Source: Hyperoplus lanceolatus (Eukaryota; Chordata; Actinopteri; Uranoscopiformes; Ammodytidae). Taken from it: a stretch of 64,000 bases of DNA. The position numbers and the translations under genes are program-made. Below, piece after piece: positions 39,805 through 55,700 of the stretch. The stretch covers positions 32,419,501 to 32,483,500 of the forward strand of contig CM049395.1 of NCBI GenBank assembly GCA_026929865.2, written 5' to 3'. Position 1 is the stretch's first letter. Each line of letters opens with the position of its first letter. The notes beneath the pieces were generated by a model. The model was not told where the DNA came from. It saw nothing but the letters and a program-made list of their open reading frames with translations, and did not search any database.

Positions 39805-41709
39805 TATATCTCATATAGTACCGGGATCTCCTGTGTGAGACAGTGTTTAACATCCACTGTTCCAAAAGCTAACCCTGTATGAAAAGGACTTCAGGTGAAG
39901 TGTGGCAGAGCAGCAAGTGACAGAGACATCAACCATATTATGCAATGTTAAGGAAATGCAGGAGGGGACTCTGTGTGGCTTATAGAAGGTTAACAAACCA
40001 ATGCAAAATCAACTCTTTATGATCCATATGTTCTTAAGTGAAAGCTAATCAATGGACATACGCAATTGACCACTGACCACCATTGGCATTTCTACTTCCA
40101 GCAGCGGAGCTCTAAAAGGAAATTGAACCACGTTTCTGCCACGCACCCACTGGGGCATAAGCCTTCTTACTCCAACTTCCTGTCTGATCAATGTGAGAGA
40201 CAATGACTCAACAGGTGCGACCGACAGGAGCCCAGCGGCAGCTCTCCTCCCCACAGCTAGGCCCAATTAGCACCCGCGGCTAAGGAACAAAGAGGCGACA
40301 TTTCATTTCAGCAGAGTGGCAGTTTAAGGCCTCTTCTCTCAACCTCATGCCTATTTTCTTTCTGTCTCTGACTGCTGACATCTTTACAGGATCATCCCTG
40401 ACTCCATCATATTCTATTGAATTTGGTCGATGCCTTGTGTTCCAAGAGGCAGGGGTGTTAAAAACATGGGGCGTTGATGAATTCATTGCATGTGCCTGGA
40501 CTTGCTTTCTTTGTGTAAAGGTTCTGGCTAATGAAACCCCCCCAGAAGGTCTTGACAAAGGCAAATACATTTTCCGGGGTTTGGTTCAAGCTCCAGGTCC
40601 AGTCTTGATTTCCTGACCAAATTACACACAAGGGCTGCTGTCCCCTGAAAACCCTTACTTACTAACTCATTTAGGAAGAAAACATTTACTGCATCCTAAA
40701 ATCAGTCAAAGAGACTTATTCATGATTCTAATAAAGGGTCTGATGTGTAAATAGCTATCAACAATGTGAAGAAAGACAGAATGATTATCTAGAGAGCTTC
40801 TCTCTTTCTTGTTATGACTGCAAGATAACCATGCCATTGTTCACATAAGATGATGCTTTCTGCGACATCTTATCAGCGTTTGTATTTATGAGTTTATAAG
40901 TTTGACAGAATTTTCCTCAAAGGCCACCGCTCACTCATTGTGAAACCTTATTTAGCACTTTCAATAACTGACCAGTTGACCAAAACACCATTCTGTTTGA
41001 ACAGCAGCTTGCATTCAGCTTTGTAAGACCAAATAAGTAATATGAGGTGATAAGCCATTTTAAATGTATGTGGATTCTTTTGTATGTGAATCTCCACTTG
41101 CTTTAAGCTAAATGTTAAATATTTGTATCAAGTGTTCGATTACTTTATTCTCTATAAGGTGTTGGTAAGTGTTTACAAATGCTTAGAAACTAAGGAGATT
41201 TGATGTTCACACTGAAAATCCCTTAACTTACAACTTCAGTAATGTACCTGTAACTAGAAAAGCTATAAGCTCTCTGCAGCTGTTAAGCAAAAAAAAAAAA
41301 TAGAAAACTGCAAAGACATGTTGGAGCTCAAAGCAAAACTGGTGAACTATATATTTAGTAAGTATACTTTGCATATTCAGATTTATAAAACAAACTATAA
41401 CCAACCAATACACTGTATTATTATAGGTTAAGTCAAATATTTAAAATATCTGGCTACTTCTCCTACCTCTGGGTGACTTGTATCTCTACAGAAAAAGCAG
41501 AATGAAGCTCAACAATAATAGATAGTCAGTCTTATAGGCAGCCTTAATGAATACCATAGTGGTAGGGCCTAGTTGAATTATGTTAAACAAGACTAAATTA
41601 TATGAATGCATAAGTGTTTATCCTGCCACTCTCCTATACTCACGTTATCCAGCCCTACTTTAAATGAATGTTTGTGTCAAATTGTCCAGAGATTTGTTTA
41701 AATAAGCAT
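39805..41709. other. Intergenic DNA, nothing recognised
   Basis: No gene, RNA or clear repeat. The block 40030-40290 has a more balanced composition and may be a conserved element. Confidence 0.4.
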
Positions 41710-42303
41710 TGTTACGTCCCCTAAATGGTCTAGAGGTGAGGGGAGTAACAGATACCAGATCAAAAATAGAGGAGTCAGGTGTTCAAAAGTAAAGGTGTTT
41801 ATTGCCGAGCCCTATAGCTTCAGGGAGACCCATTGGCCAATACAACAAACAAAAAGGTTCCCCGTCTTTAAACAAAAAGGTTCTATCTAAAGTTAAATGA
41901 AAATACAAGTGCGGATCCTCCCTAGCCACAATCAAAACAGGAGAAAAGGGGGGGAAAACAAAAGGGCAGGCCTCCCCTACATGGCTTCCTGGCTCACCAC
42001 AGAATTAGGATACGACAGGACAGAACTGCTAAGCAGTTGATTGCAGTAGTACAACCAGGTGGCAGAAGACAGCAGACAGCGTTCAGTGGAGAGCAGCACA
42101 TGGGACTGGTAGCAGAGCAGAGAGAGGAGAGCAACTGCCATGCAGCTCCTCTTTTAAGCAAGCAGCCCCTTGATTAGTTCTCCAGACCTGTGTGCCTCGT
42201 TTAGGAGCAGCAGAGGTAGTGGAGCAGAGGAGGGTGGAGCCGAGGATCTCTAGAGGCAGCATACACAAGGTGCTCTTGTTAGACAAGACATGGGAATGTA
42301 ACA
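41710..42303 (-). mobile_element. Solo LTR with perfect target-site duplication
   Basis: A 594-bp sequence beginning TGTTACGTCCCC and ending GGGAATGTAACA, with TG...CA termini, flanked on both sides by AGCAT (41705-41709 and 42304-42308). In minus orientation it has a TTAAAAGAGG promoter-like box and an AATAAA signal (plus-strand TTTATT near 41799), in the proper order for an LTR. No internal region is present, so the provirus-like copy was removed by LTR recombination. The terminal sequence suggests Ty3/Gypsy (inference). Confidence 0.85.
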
Positions 42304-43449
42304 AGCATGTTATTTTCTGTGCACCATTTAATGTATTCAATTATAATCAACGGGGGGACACCAAATAAACAATAAGGTATCATAGGTAGAGGCTTATTAT
42401 GTACTGAGGGGATTATGAAGCTATCCACAGTGGCTGAAGAACTCATATGAAAAATGTTGCAGGGATTCTTTAAATTTCAAGTGCGCATGTGCGGTCCATA
42501 AAGCGTTGTCTATGGTGGAAGATAAGGATAAGAGACCGAGGTTAGACCAAGATCAAGCCTCTCTCCTACCGTAACGTACCAAATAAATAAAACATTCGGT
42601 TAACATTCTTGCTGTGAACTCGCGTGGATATATTGTCGGTGACAGATATTTTCTCCAGCGGAAGAAACGGAGCAGAGAGAGAGTAAGCACCGTCTGTCTG
42701 TAGAGATGAAGCAACCAGGAAGTGTTCCAGCAATTTAACCGGACCGGTCACTCCTAGCAATCAATTAATTGCTTGTTATGAAACTACTGGCCACCACCCT
42801 GGGAAAAGCGACCGGTAGTGATGTTACGTCCGACACGGAAGCCCCGAAGCCTGTGTCGAGCAAAGGGGGGCGTGTCCACATGAAGCCTGTCTCGAGGCCT
42901 GTATCGTTTGTCACAGCACCACCTGACTAAACACAAACGAGGCCCCGTTTGACAAACGGGGCTTCGTTTGTGTTTAGTCACGTGACTGCCTCGTGAAGTG
43001 AACGGGTATTTTCAAAGGCTGGGGAAGTTGTTTCTAAAAGAAGGAATCGCCTCAGCCCCAACACAGTCAAGAAAATCTTGTTCCTAAATAAAAATCATTG
43101 AAAACACCTCCCCATCCCCCAGCCAACTTCCCCAATCCCAGTTATAACCCAGTCACACAAGCACTTCATATGTTTATTTATCCATAAAAAAATACCACTC
43201 ATCCAACAACGTATATAAACACTACTCATCCAACACTCTATATATGTATTATGTTATAATATACTATTATTATATTATATGTGTCAATATATCACAAATG
43301 ACCAATTTATATTTTTATGTACAATCATTATTATCAAGATACCAGGATCAGGATAGATTAGGTTTTTCATCTGGCTTTAAAATACCTCTAATGGAGATTT
43401 TTACACACTGGAAAAATAACAGAGAGCCACTACTGTAACATACCAGCAG
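42304..43449. other. htatip2 upstream region
   Basis: No coding similarity. It contains a cluster of GAAGCCTGTGTCGAG / GAAGCCTGTCTCGAG / GGCCTGTATCG variants (about 42838-42910) and a near-perfect palindrome listed separately. These suggest a small fold-back element within 650 bp of the htatip2 start. I cannot place a TATA box with confidence. Confidence 0.45.
42924..42980. repeat. Near-perfect 57-nt palindrome
   Basis: Arms of 28 bp (42924-42951 and 42953-42980) around a single central A, with one mismatch (a G/T pairing at 42941 versus 42963). The outer arm sequence is TGACTAAACACAAACGA and the inner part is GCCCCGTTTG. It could extrude as a cruciform or be the core of a fold-back transposon. 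Confidence 0.9.
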
Positions 43450-46678
<3,229 letters not shown>

Positions 46679-48296
46679 GGGCAGGCAAGTATTATTAATA
46701 ACCAATACATCTAATTATTTCCATAACAAATATATTTTTAAGATTGCTGGTTGGTAAACATTGGGTGTTTGAAAATCCTGCCACGGCAAAGGCATGTAGA
46801 TTATATCTCATTATAACAATTCATAATCTGAATTCATCTTCAACCACAACCCCCTTATGACTCTGGTAAAAAAAATATGAATTGATGAACTCTCAAAAGA
46901 AATGTAAACATTCATAGTCATATTCATTTTGCTCCAAAGCTGTACTGCGTAATGTGAATTTAATTATTTGGGCTTTGACAGTTTAAATTTGAATGTGACA
47001 TATTGTGAGATTTATTGCTCCAATTTATACATTTTATATTCTATTTTCAGGACTTTTTACACGGAGAGGACTACACACTACAAATACTCATCATGTCATC
47101 AATATCATTTCAAATGATTCACAAATACTTGAACATTTTTTAAAGACATTGTCAAAGAACCAAAGTGTGTGTCTATGGAAGTCTATAAAAGCAAGTTTAT
47201 ATAGCAAATTAATATTTTCATCAGGGAACTATTGCGGGTGCTTTTTGGTGTCCTTCATTTGTGCACTTACAAAATGTATTGAGCAACTGCCTTAAAGTGA
47301 ATGCTTAAGTTTGGGTTTACACTAGAGTCAAACATTGGATGTTCTGACATGTTTTCATTAAAGGTGCTGTAAGTGGAATGGTTCTTTTAGCTAACTTCCT
47401 GTCAGTTACTGCAGTTAGCAGTCCCCTCGCTCGTCCCTACGTCACCCAATTAATGCACTGCGGTCTGCAAGCAGCGAGTTATCTAGCATCATCTCAGATC
47501 CATAAGTGTGATAAAACATGATAAAATCCCTCAAGACTTTTTACCTGCTCCGCCATTGTAGGCGCATAAACATTCACCCATGTTTCGCTCTGGCATACAC
47601 CGGCAGTGAGACGGGTGTCGGTTTGTAGCGTTCTCTCTTGTGATTGGATATTAATTTGGGGATCACCGAAAAGTTTATATGCCGATTATATGCAGTGCAG
47701 CCGACTGAGAGATCGGCTTTATGAAACGCGCACATTATGGAAGTGATCACTGTATGAATAAAGAGCGATTTAACACTTATATTAACATAAATAAACCGCT
47801 TACTTCACCTTTCATTAAATGATTTTAAATATTTAACTGTGTGAGTGTCTAATTTAGGAAAATCTTCCCATGGTTACTGTAACAATATTAATTATAACTG
47901 ATCTATATATGTGTCATGCAACATCTGTGGATTATACTTTGCACCATATCTCTTTACAGAGAACAGTTTTGAATAAATTTTTTTGAAAATATTGTTTTTT
48001 CAATATAATCTTTTATACAGCCAGGTTAACTTCCACAATAATGAAAGATGATGATGGACCCGTTATCCTTATTTCTAGTTTGATTTTATTTATTTATTTT
48101 TTATGACCAAAATCATCTCAGAACCAAGTCAATGTCAAATATTCATAATAGGATCCTTATCCTAATCCAAGAACAATGAGTGCAGTGAAACTATCAGCTT
48201 GTGTTCATTTTACAATAGTTTAACTTTAAATGTCAGTACTTTTTTTTCTTCTAACTTTCATTTTATTTACTTGAATAATTTATTTTCTTTCAAAGT
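46679..48296 (+). other. htatip2 3' UTR and downstream sequence
   Basis: No further coding exon. Candidate AATAAA polyadenylation signals lie at 47757-47762 and 47972-47977; either would give a UTR of 1.1-1.3 kb. A possible small repeat begins near 47360 (TTAAAGGTGCTGTAAGTGG). A 96-codon ORF at 47005-47295 looks fortuitous. Confidence 0.35.
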
Positions 48297-49042
48297 TTTT
48301 TTTATTAAATGTTAGTAACAACGGAATTGTAGCACAACGAGTACAAATTTTTTCCCCTTTTTTCCCGAACATACACCACCCACATCACACCCTCACACCC
48401 AACAACACGAAACACACACCACAAGAAACAAAAACAAACAATCAATATAAAAAAAAAACACATAAAGAAATAAAATTAAATCAAATAAAAGAGGGGGGAG
48501 GTAGCTACTCTTCTATAATTATTGTTGGTTTTTTAAAATAATTTAGGAAGGGGCGCCAAATTCTGTCAAATATATTCTCGGATCCCTGGGTAGTGTAGCG
48601 TATTTTCTCTAAATTCATACATGCCATAATGTCTCTAATCCAATGTGAGTGGGAAGGAGGAGCAGGATCTTTCCACTTGAGTAAGATACGAGCAAGTAAT
48701 GAAGTAAAGGCCAGTACCTTCAGCTTCACTTTAGGCAAGCCCGGATTTGGAGCAATGCCAAAAATTGCAGTGAAAGGGTTCGGCTCAATTTGATGCTGAA
48801 GTACTTCAGAAATTGTTTGAAAAACTGATGTCCAGAACTCAGTCAAGGTGGGACACAACCAGTACATGTGAAGAGTGATGCCGGTGCGCTCTTACAGCTA
48901 TCACAGGTCGGGTCTACATCGGGGAACATACGAGCTAATTAAGTTTTAGATATGTGGATACGATGTACTACTTTAAATTGCACAAGAGCATGTGAGCATG
49001 TCGGGCGCACATGGAGGTAGAGTGTATCCGATCCAGGACTGA
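48297..49042 (-). mobile_element. L1-type LINE 3' fragment
   Basis: Minus-strand translation matches the C-terminal end of L1/Tx1-group ORF2: DPTCDSCKSAPASLF, then in another frame MYWLCPTLTEFWTSVFQTIS, LARILLKWKDPAPPSH, and MNLEKIRYTTQGSE with WRPFLNYF before the stop at 48505. It is 5' truncated with at least one frameshift and an A-rich tail near 48300. Confidence 0.8.
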
Positions 49043-49899
49043 ATGAATAATTTATTTTCAACCTCTTATACTTTAATTAATTTAATTTCCTTATTCTTGT
49101 GTTCTGTTGCATTTCATAGCTTGTCTGTTGAATTGGTTTTAAGCATGGACATAAGTTTGAGAAATAGTTTAGTTGAACGTGCCTCTTCTCTTTGATCTAG
49201 CAGCGCCCCCTTGTGACTGAATATGATTACACAAATACTGAGTGTTTTACAAGCCCATGATACAAAGTGGTTCTCCAGAAATCTGCCACCTAAATGGTGC
49301 TTATTTCCATAGGATCTAAAATATGGTTTCTTTGATAAACTGCAAAACAAGAGTAAAGTGTGTTGATAAATTACATTTTGACAGTAGACACTAACATGTC
49401 ACATTAAGTAAAGTTTAAATAATAATAACTAATGGTGGCTGAATTCAATTTAGAAAAAATGGATGGATGGATCTTATTTCAAAATGTAATCCTGTGAAGT
49501 TTTAATTCTAATTTCTCCATGTCAATTTTTGTAAAAGTTCCATGTACATATAGTTCCATCATCTTCTTAGTGTTATTATAAATAACAATGTATTTTCTTA
49601 ATGAAGAGGAAATGTGCGAACATGGTTATCAAGCCTTACATGTTGGAAGAAAAGTATGACTTGTACTTACAAAGCCTGATTCACTTTTAGCTAGGGTGAA
49701 ACTTCATTTTGTAAGATTATTGCTGTTGATATTTTAGTGTGTCTTTCATTATAATCGCCACCAAAACTCAGATTATTATATAACTCTAAGTGCAATGAAA
49801 AAATAATATGACAAGGAAAATTTGTATTAGTGTTTCTTCAAATTTTATTTCAAATCATTTTCATTTCTTAATATCACACAATGGCTCATAATCAGCAAG

Positions 49900-51150
49900 T
49901 ACTCCTGGCCCGGCCCGAGCTCTCTTTGAAGACGAGGAACAACTCCCCAAAATCCTGAGGCCAGCTGGAAAATGGGAAGAAACCTCGGGAAAGGCAATTC
50001 AAAGAGAAGTCCGCCCTCCACGGACGGCAAGGACTGATACGGGAGCTGCAGGTGGTAAAGTAAAGGCCAGTGTTAAAGATGTTTAATATCATCAATCCAA
50101 TTCAGTTAAGCCCAATTAATTATATTCAGCCCTCAGGTCATTGCATCACCCGCTCCTGTCAAAGAGAGAAGAAACACTAGAAATTGGATGATATTTGTAT
50201 GACAGGAGTTTAGGGACTGCTAGAGAGCTACAGATGAAAAAAATGGCCAATGTTAAAGAAGTCTGTTTGTTAAGTCCATTAGTTGGATTACCCTCCTCCA
50301 CGGAAGGCTAGGACTGCTAGAGAGAGTTACAGGTGAAAGAAAAGCAAATGTTAAAGAAATCCAAAATATTTGATAACCCTCCTCCACGGAGGGCCAGGAC
50401 TCAAATACCTGGGGGAAAAAAACATTAACAATAAACCCTCCTCTCAAACAGATCTTCAAATATTTTTTTCAAACACATTTCCATGCAGATTACATTTTCA
50501 TAAAGGCAAGGTAGCGGCTCTCTCTCCTTGGGACAATTGAGAAGTTTCAATGTTAGTACAAATACCCACTACGGTGTGTGTGTGTGTGTGTGGGGGGGGG
50601 GGGGGAACACTCATAGGTAGCAAACGTGTATACTATATATATCCGCTCCATTAAAAAAGGCAAACCAGAAGTACAATGATCAGACTCACCAACCGACTTC
50701 CCCCTAGCCACGAAAAATGGCTAGAAGAACTAATTTGTGTCCTCTGCTGTTGCCATGTCAAACAGACATAATAAAATACCCCCCTTCTCATAGTCCATGA
50801 GCACTGTTGCCTAAACATATTAATGTGCCAGAATGCAAAAGGCACATTTCCATTTCATGCGATGTAATTGACAATAGAGTTTTGTTTCTTATCTTATCTT
50901 ATCTTATATTATACTAGAACTGCAAAAGAAGCTGCAGGTAAACAAATACAAAAAGCCAATGTTAAACAAGTCCAAGTTAGATTACCCTCCTCCACGGAGG
51001 GCTCGGACTGCACCGTGGAGCTGCATCTGAATAAAACAGCCAATGTTAAAGAAATTGGAAATGTTAAGACCAATTAGATTAGTCCATACACCATCTCCCC
51101 TTCCTATTAAAAAGAGAAAAAACATTAGGAATTAGAAGACACTTGTGTGA
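49900..51150. repeat. Local dispersed repeat family with CCTCCACGGAGGG core
   Basis: A unit of about 75 bp, roughly CCTCCTCCACGGAGGGC then AGGACTGCTAGAGAG then ACAGGTGAAA then GCCAATGTTAAAGAA, recurs in the same orientation at about 50010-50082, 50287-50368 and 50985-51055. Partial copies lie at 50212-50271, 50377-50400 and 50913-50981. A second block (about 50112-50205 versus 51072-51150) is also repeated. CCTCCACGGAGG is itself palindromic. It lies just 3' of the kinase gene; I do not recognise the family. Confidence 0.65.
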
Positions 51151-51185
51151 TAGGCCTTTGTTTTGAAGCCGGTGTTGATGTTGGC

Positions 51186-52648
51186 CTATCTGATCCACGG
51201 GTGACGCTGCAGCAGCGCTAGGGACGGACGCTTCTCTGGCACTTTGGTCAGACACATGTTTAAGAAGTCAAGACAATCTGTGAAGAACAAAGGAGAAGAC
51301 AAATGAATCACTGAGAATGCAGAGAAAAATAGATTTGTGTTTGTTGTGACGATTGTGTTTTTCATTTCGCTTACCTTCCGACAGCTCACTGCTCACTTTC
51401 AGCTTCTTGCTGAGGAACTTGTTGGTCTCAAATGGTTGTATTTTGTGGAGCGCTTCGTACAGTACCACTCCGAGCTGCCACACTGTAGTGGGGCCGGCCC
51501 TGTAGAGACAGCGGCTGTACCACTCTGGAGGGATGTGAGCAGAGGTGCCTAGAGACGAGACGATTAGGGAGGTGAGGTTGAGGAAAAGCTTTGTGTCAAT
51601 GTGAAAGTCACAAAAAATGGATTTAAATTCATTTAGAATAGCAGGAGCTGGACATCTCACCGTAGAATATGCGGTAACCAGTACTTTTCTTGCTGAAGCA
51701 GCTCAGTCCAAAGTCAATAAGACGAACACGCGGGATTTCGGAACCGGTCTCGATCAGGATATTTTCTATCTTGATGTCGCGATGAAAGATGGTTTTATCC
51801 TCCAGGTCTTTTACAGCATCAACAAGCTGTTTGAGTAGGATCTGAGAGAGAGAGAGAGAGAGAGATGAGGGATCGTCTTTTCCATGGATGTGGCTTTGAC
51901 TTAACCACGATACAATGATTGCCTGCAGCAACCAGGCCTCTATTTTGGGTGTTCCCAGATCTGAGCCAAGCACTTTTCCACTACCCATAATTCCTGTCAC
52001 CTAAATATTTAAAAACCAATAAGTCTTTCGTTCTATATTCTGCCTTGTTTTTCCAGTTTATTTTGGAAACCAGAATGTTTTGACATATAGTGCTTCGTGA
52101 GAACAACGGCTTTATGTGAAAGTTACTGGTGGTGAGTATGTTTCTGCAGTGAAAAAAGGATCCAAACACTCAAAACGACACTTTTCTCAAAGATCCTCCA
52201 GCAGTGTACCTTGGCCTCAGACTCCGGTATGGAGCCTCCGTTGTTGGAAATGTAGTTGAAGAGGTCTGTGGCGGGGATGGGCCTCTCCAGCACTAGGATC
52301 AGCTCAGTGCCCAGATCGTACCAGTCCAACAGGGCGATGTGTGGCGACGTCCCCAACGGTCCAGTTGTTTCAGAAGCCAGTCGCATCATTACCGCCACCT
52401 CAACAGAGACCTCGTTGCCATACTCGTCCTGAAACATCACACCAGAGAGAAAGGAGTAAGGGAGAGAAGCTACACAGATTGATAGATAATAATAAATCAT
52501 CCATCATGCATTCAGTGAGGGAGTGCATTTTAACAGCAGTTGTTGGCGTTGCTCACTCACCGTTTCCGTGCAGAACACTTTGTCCTTGTTAATGCGCTTG
52601 ATGGCAACCTACGGGACACAAACAGGACTTTGGTTAGGACTTTTAAAC

Positions 52649-52716
<68 letters not shown>

Positions 52717-55700
52717 GGTCTGTGTGTAATACTTACTTGTAAATGATCAGATTTACGATAGCCTTCGAAGACAGATCCGCAGCCTCCTTGTCCAAGCTCT
52801 TTCAGCTGTTTGTATTTAAAGCTAAAACGCACTAAAAAGAGGAAAACAATAGTTTTTTGTCACAGTTGTAAGAAACATCAACTACATTACATACATTACC
52901 CACTCTCTGATAGCAATGTGTATCTCAAATCTAATACATTTTTTCTCATTTTACACTTCGACTTAACATCATAGAGCCTAAACTTCCATTAATCAAAGCC
53001 TACTAACCTTTTTGGTTGGGTATTGGCTCCTTTGTGGGCTCCCTCTCTGGGCTATTCTTCCTCTTCCTGCTCGGCCCTTCTCCATCAGTGGCGTGTTTCC
53101 TTTTAACGGCCCTCTTGCCCCCATCTCCCTCTGAATGTGAGAAAAGACGAGAGGATCATTTTATAAGGTGTCTATCAAGGATTTGTTATATTTGTCCAGT
53201 TTTAATTGTATAATGAGATGCAATGGAGGTGAATGAGAGGCAAGGCATTTACCTCCATTTATGAAAGCCTACTAACCTTTTTGGTTTACTTTTAGCTCCT
53301 CTTTGGTCTCTGTCTGGTCTGGGCTATTCTTCCTCTTTCTGCGGGGCCCTTTACCATCAGTGGGGGCCTTCCTCTTAACAGCCTTCTTGCTCACATGGCC
53401 CTCTGAGGGATATTAAGTCATAACTTAAATGATTCATACAACAAAAACACACAATGCGTGATATCAAATCTTCCTCAGCTGGCTTGTTTTAAAATGCCAT
53501 TAGGTTTTCTTTGTTGTGACCTGTCCATTTTCTTTTAGATATTGAAACACATAATAAACAGACAGACATACAGTTTAGCCCAACTGCTGTCATATCTGAC
53601 CATGTAACATATCTGACCATGTAACATATCTGGCCATTTATCATAGTTTCAGGTTCCCTCAATAATGTTGCCGTTGTACTCATACTACTAACCTTTTTGG
53701 TTAGGTTTAGGCTCCTCCCAGTCCGGATCTGAATTCTTCCTCTTTCTGCTGGGCCCTGCTCCATCAGCGGGGCTCTTCCTCTTAACGGCCTTCTTGCTCA
53801 CATCGCCCTCTGAGGGGGGGAAAGACACTGTTGTTGGTACTGTTAGCATTGAAAAGGGAATGCACTCCATAGCATGGAGGTGATCAAGCACCATTTGCAT
53901 TAAATCATATCTTAAATGAACAACTCAAACAACACAGGCACACAATGTGTGATATCAACTCATCCTCAGCTGACTTGAATAAAATGCCCTCAGGTTCTAT
54001 TTTTTGTGACCTGTCCATATTGTTTTAAGTATTGAAACACATACAGTATTGTACAGACAAGGAAAGCATATACTGTAGTTTAGCCCAACTACTGTCATAG
54101 CTGACCATATAAAGGCCATTTATCATAGTTGCAGGTTCTCTAAATAATATTGCTGTTGTACACATACTACCGGTACTAACCTTTTTGGTTTGGTTTAGGC
54201 TCCTTCCAGTTTGTGTCTGTATCCTTCCTCGTTCTACTGTTTCCTTCTCCATCAGTGGGGGTCTTCCTCTCATCGGCCTTCTGGCTCACATCGCCCTCTG
54301 AGTGGGGGAAGGACACTGTTGTTAAGCATTGAAAATATAATCCACTCCATAATGTGGAGGTGATCAAATCCATTTGCATTAAATCATATCTTAGATGATT
54401 CATACAACACAAGCACACAATGCATGATATCAACTCATCCTCAGCTGACTTGTTTTTTGTTGTTGTTGTGACCTGTCCATATTGTTTTAAATATTGAAAC
54501 ACATATTAAAGAGACAAACATAGTTTAGCCCAACTGATGTTGTTCATGTACTACTAACCTTTTTGGTTTGGTTTAGGCTCCTGTGTGGTTTCTTTCTGGT
54601 CTGGGTCTGAATTCTTCTTCTTTCGGCTGGGCCCTTCTCCATCAGTGGGAGTCTTCCTCTTAACGCCCTCTGAGGGGGGAGGGGGGGGGGCAGACACTGT
54701 TGTTAAGCATTGAAAATATAATCCACTCCATAATGTGGAGGTGATCAAATCCACCGTTTGTATTAAATCATATCTTAAATGATTCATACAACACAGAATC
54801 ACACAATGCGTGATATTGACTCTTCATCAGCTGACTTGAATACAATGCCCTCAGGTTTTTTGTTGTTTTTGTGACCTGTACATATTGTTTTATATATTGA
54901 AACAGATATTAAACAGAAAAGCATAGTTTAGCCAGACTGCTGTTGTTCATGTTCTACTAACCTTTTTGGTTTGGTTTAGGCTCCTGTGTGGTTTCTTTCT
55001 GGTCTGGGTCTGAATTCTTCTTCTTTCGGCTGGGCCCTTCTCCATCAGTGGGAGTCTTCCTCTTAACGCCCTCTGAGGGGGGAGGGGGCAGACATGTTGT
55101 TAAGCATTGAAAATATAATCCACTCCATAATGTGGAGGTGATCAAATCCACCGTTTGTATTAAATCATATCTTAAATGATTCATACAACACAGAATCACA
55201 CAATGCGTGATATTGACTCTTCATCAGCTGACTTGAATACAATGCCCTCAGGTTTTTTGTTGTTTTTGTGACCTGTACATATTGTTTTATATATTGAAAC
55301 AGATATTAAACAGAAAAGCATAGTTTAGCCAGACTGCTGTTGTTCATGTTCTACAACCTTTTTGGTTTGGTTTAGGCTCCTGTGTGGTTTCTTTCTGGTC
55401 TGGGTCTGAATTCTTCTTCTTTCGGCTGGGCCCTTCTCCATCAGTGGGAGTCTTCCTCTTAACGCCCTCTGAGGGGGGAGGGGGGGGCAGACACTGTTGT
55501 TAAGCATTGAAAATATAATCCACTCCATAATGTGGAGGTGATCAAATCCACCGTTTGTATTAAATCATATCTTAAATGATTCATACAACACAGAATCACA
55601 CAATGCGTGATATTGACTCTTCATCAGCTGACTTGAATACAATGCCCTCAGGTTTTTTGTTGTTTTTGTGACCTGTACATATTGTTTTATATATTGAAAC

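Noticed and set aside
47005-47295. 96-codon ORF downstream of htatip2
   Set aside because: AT-rich, in the likely 3' UTR, no family similarity.
49845-50095. Overlapping minus-strand ORFs of 61 and 67 codons
   Set aside because: They fall in the local CCTCCACGGAGG repeat family and show no domain; repeat translation is the simpler reading.
52123-52500. ORF starting upstream of the kinase exon (MIYYYLSICVASLPYSFLSG)
   Set aside because: The upstream part is intron read-through; the exon starts at 52428 after a TTTCAG acceptor.
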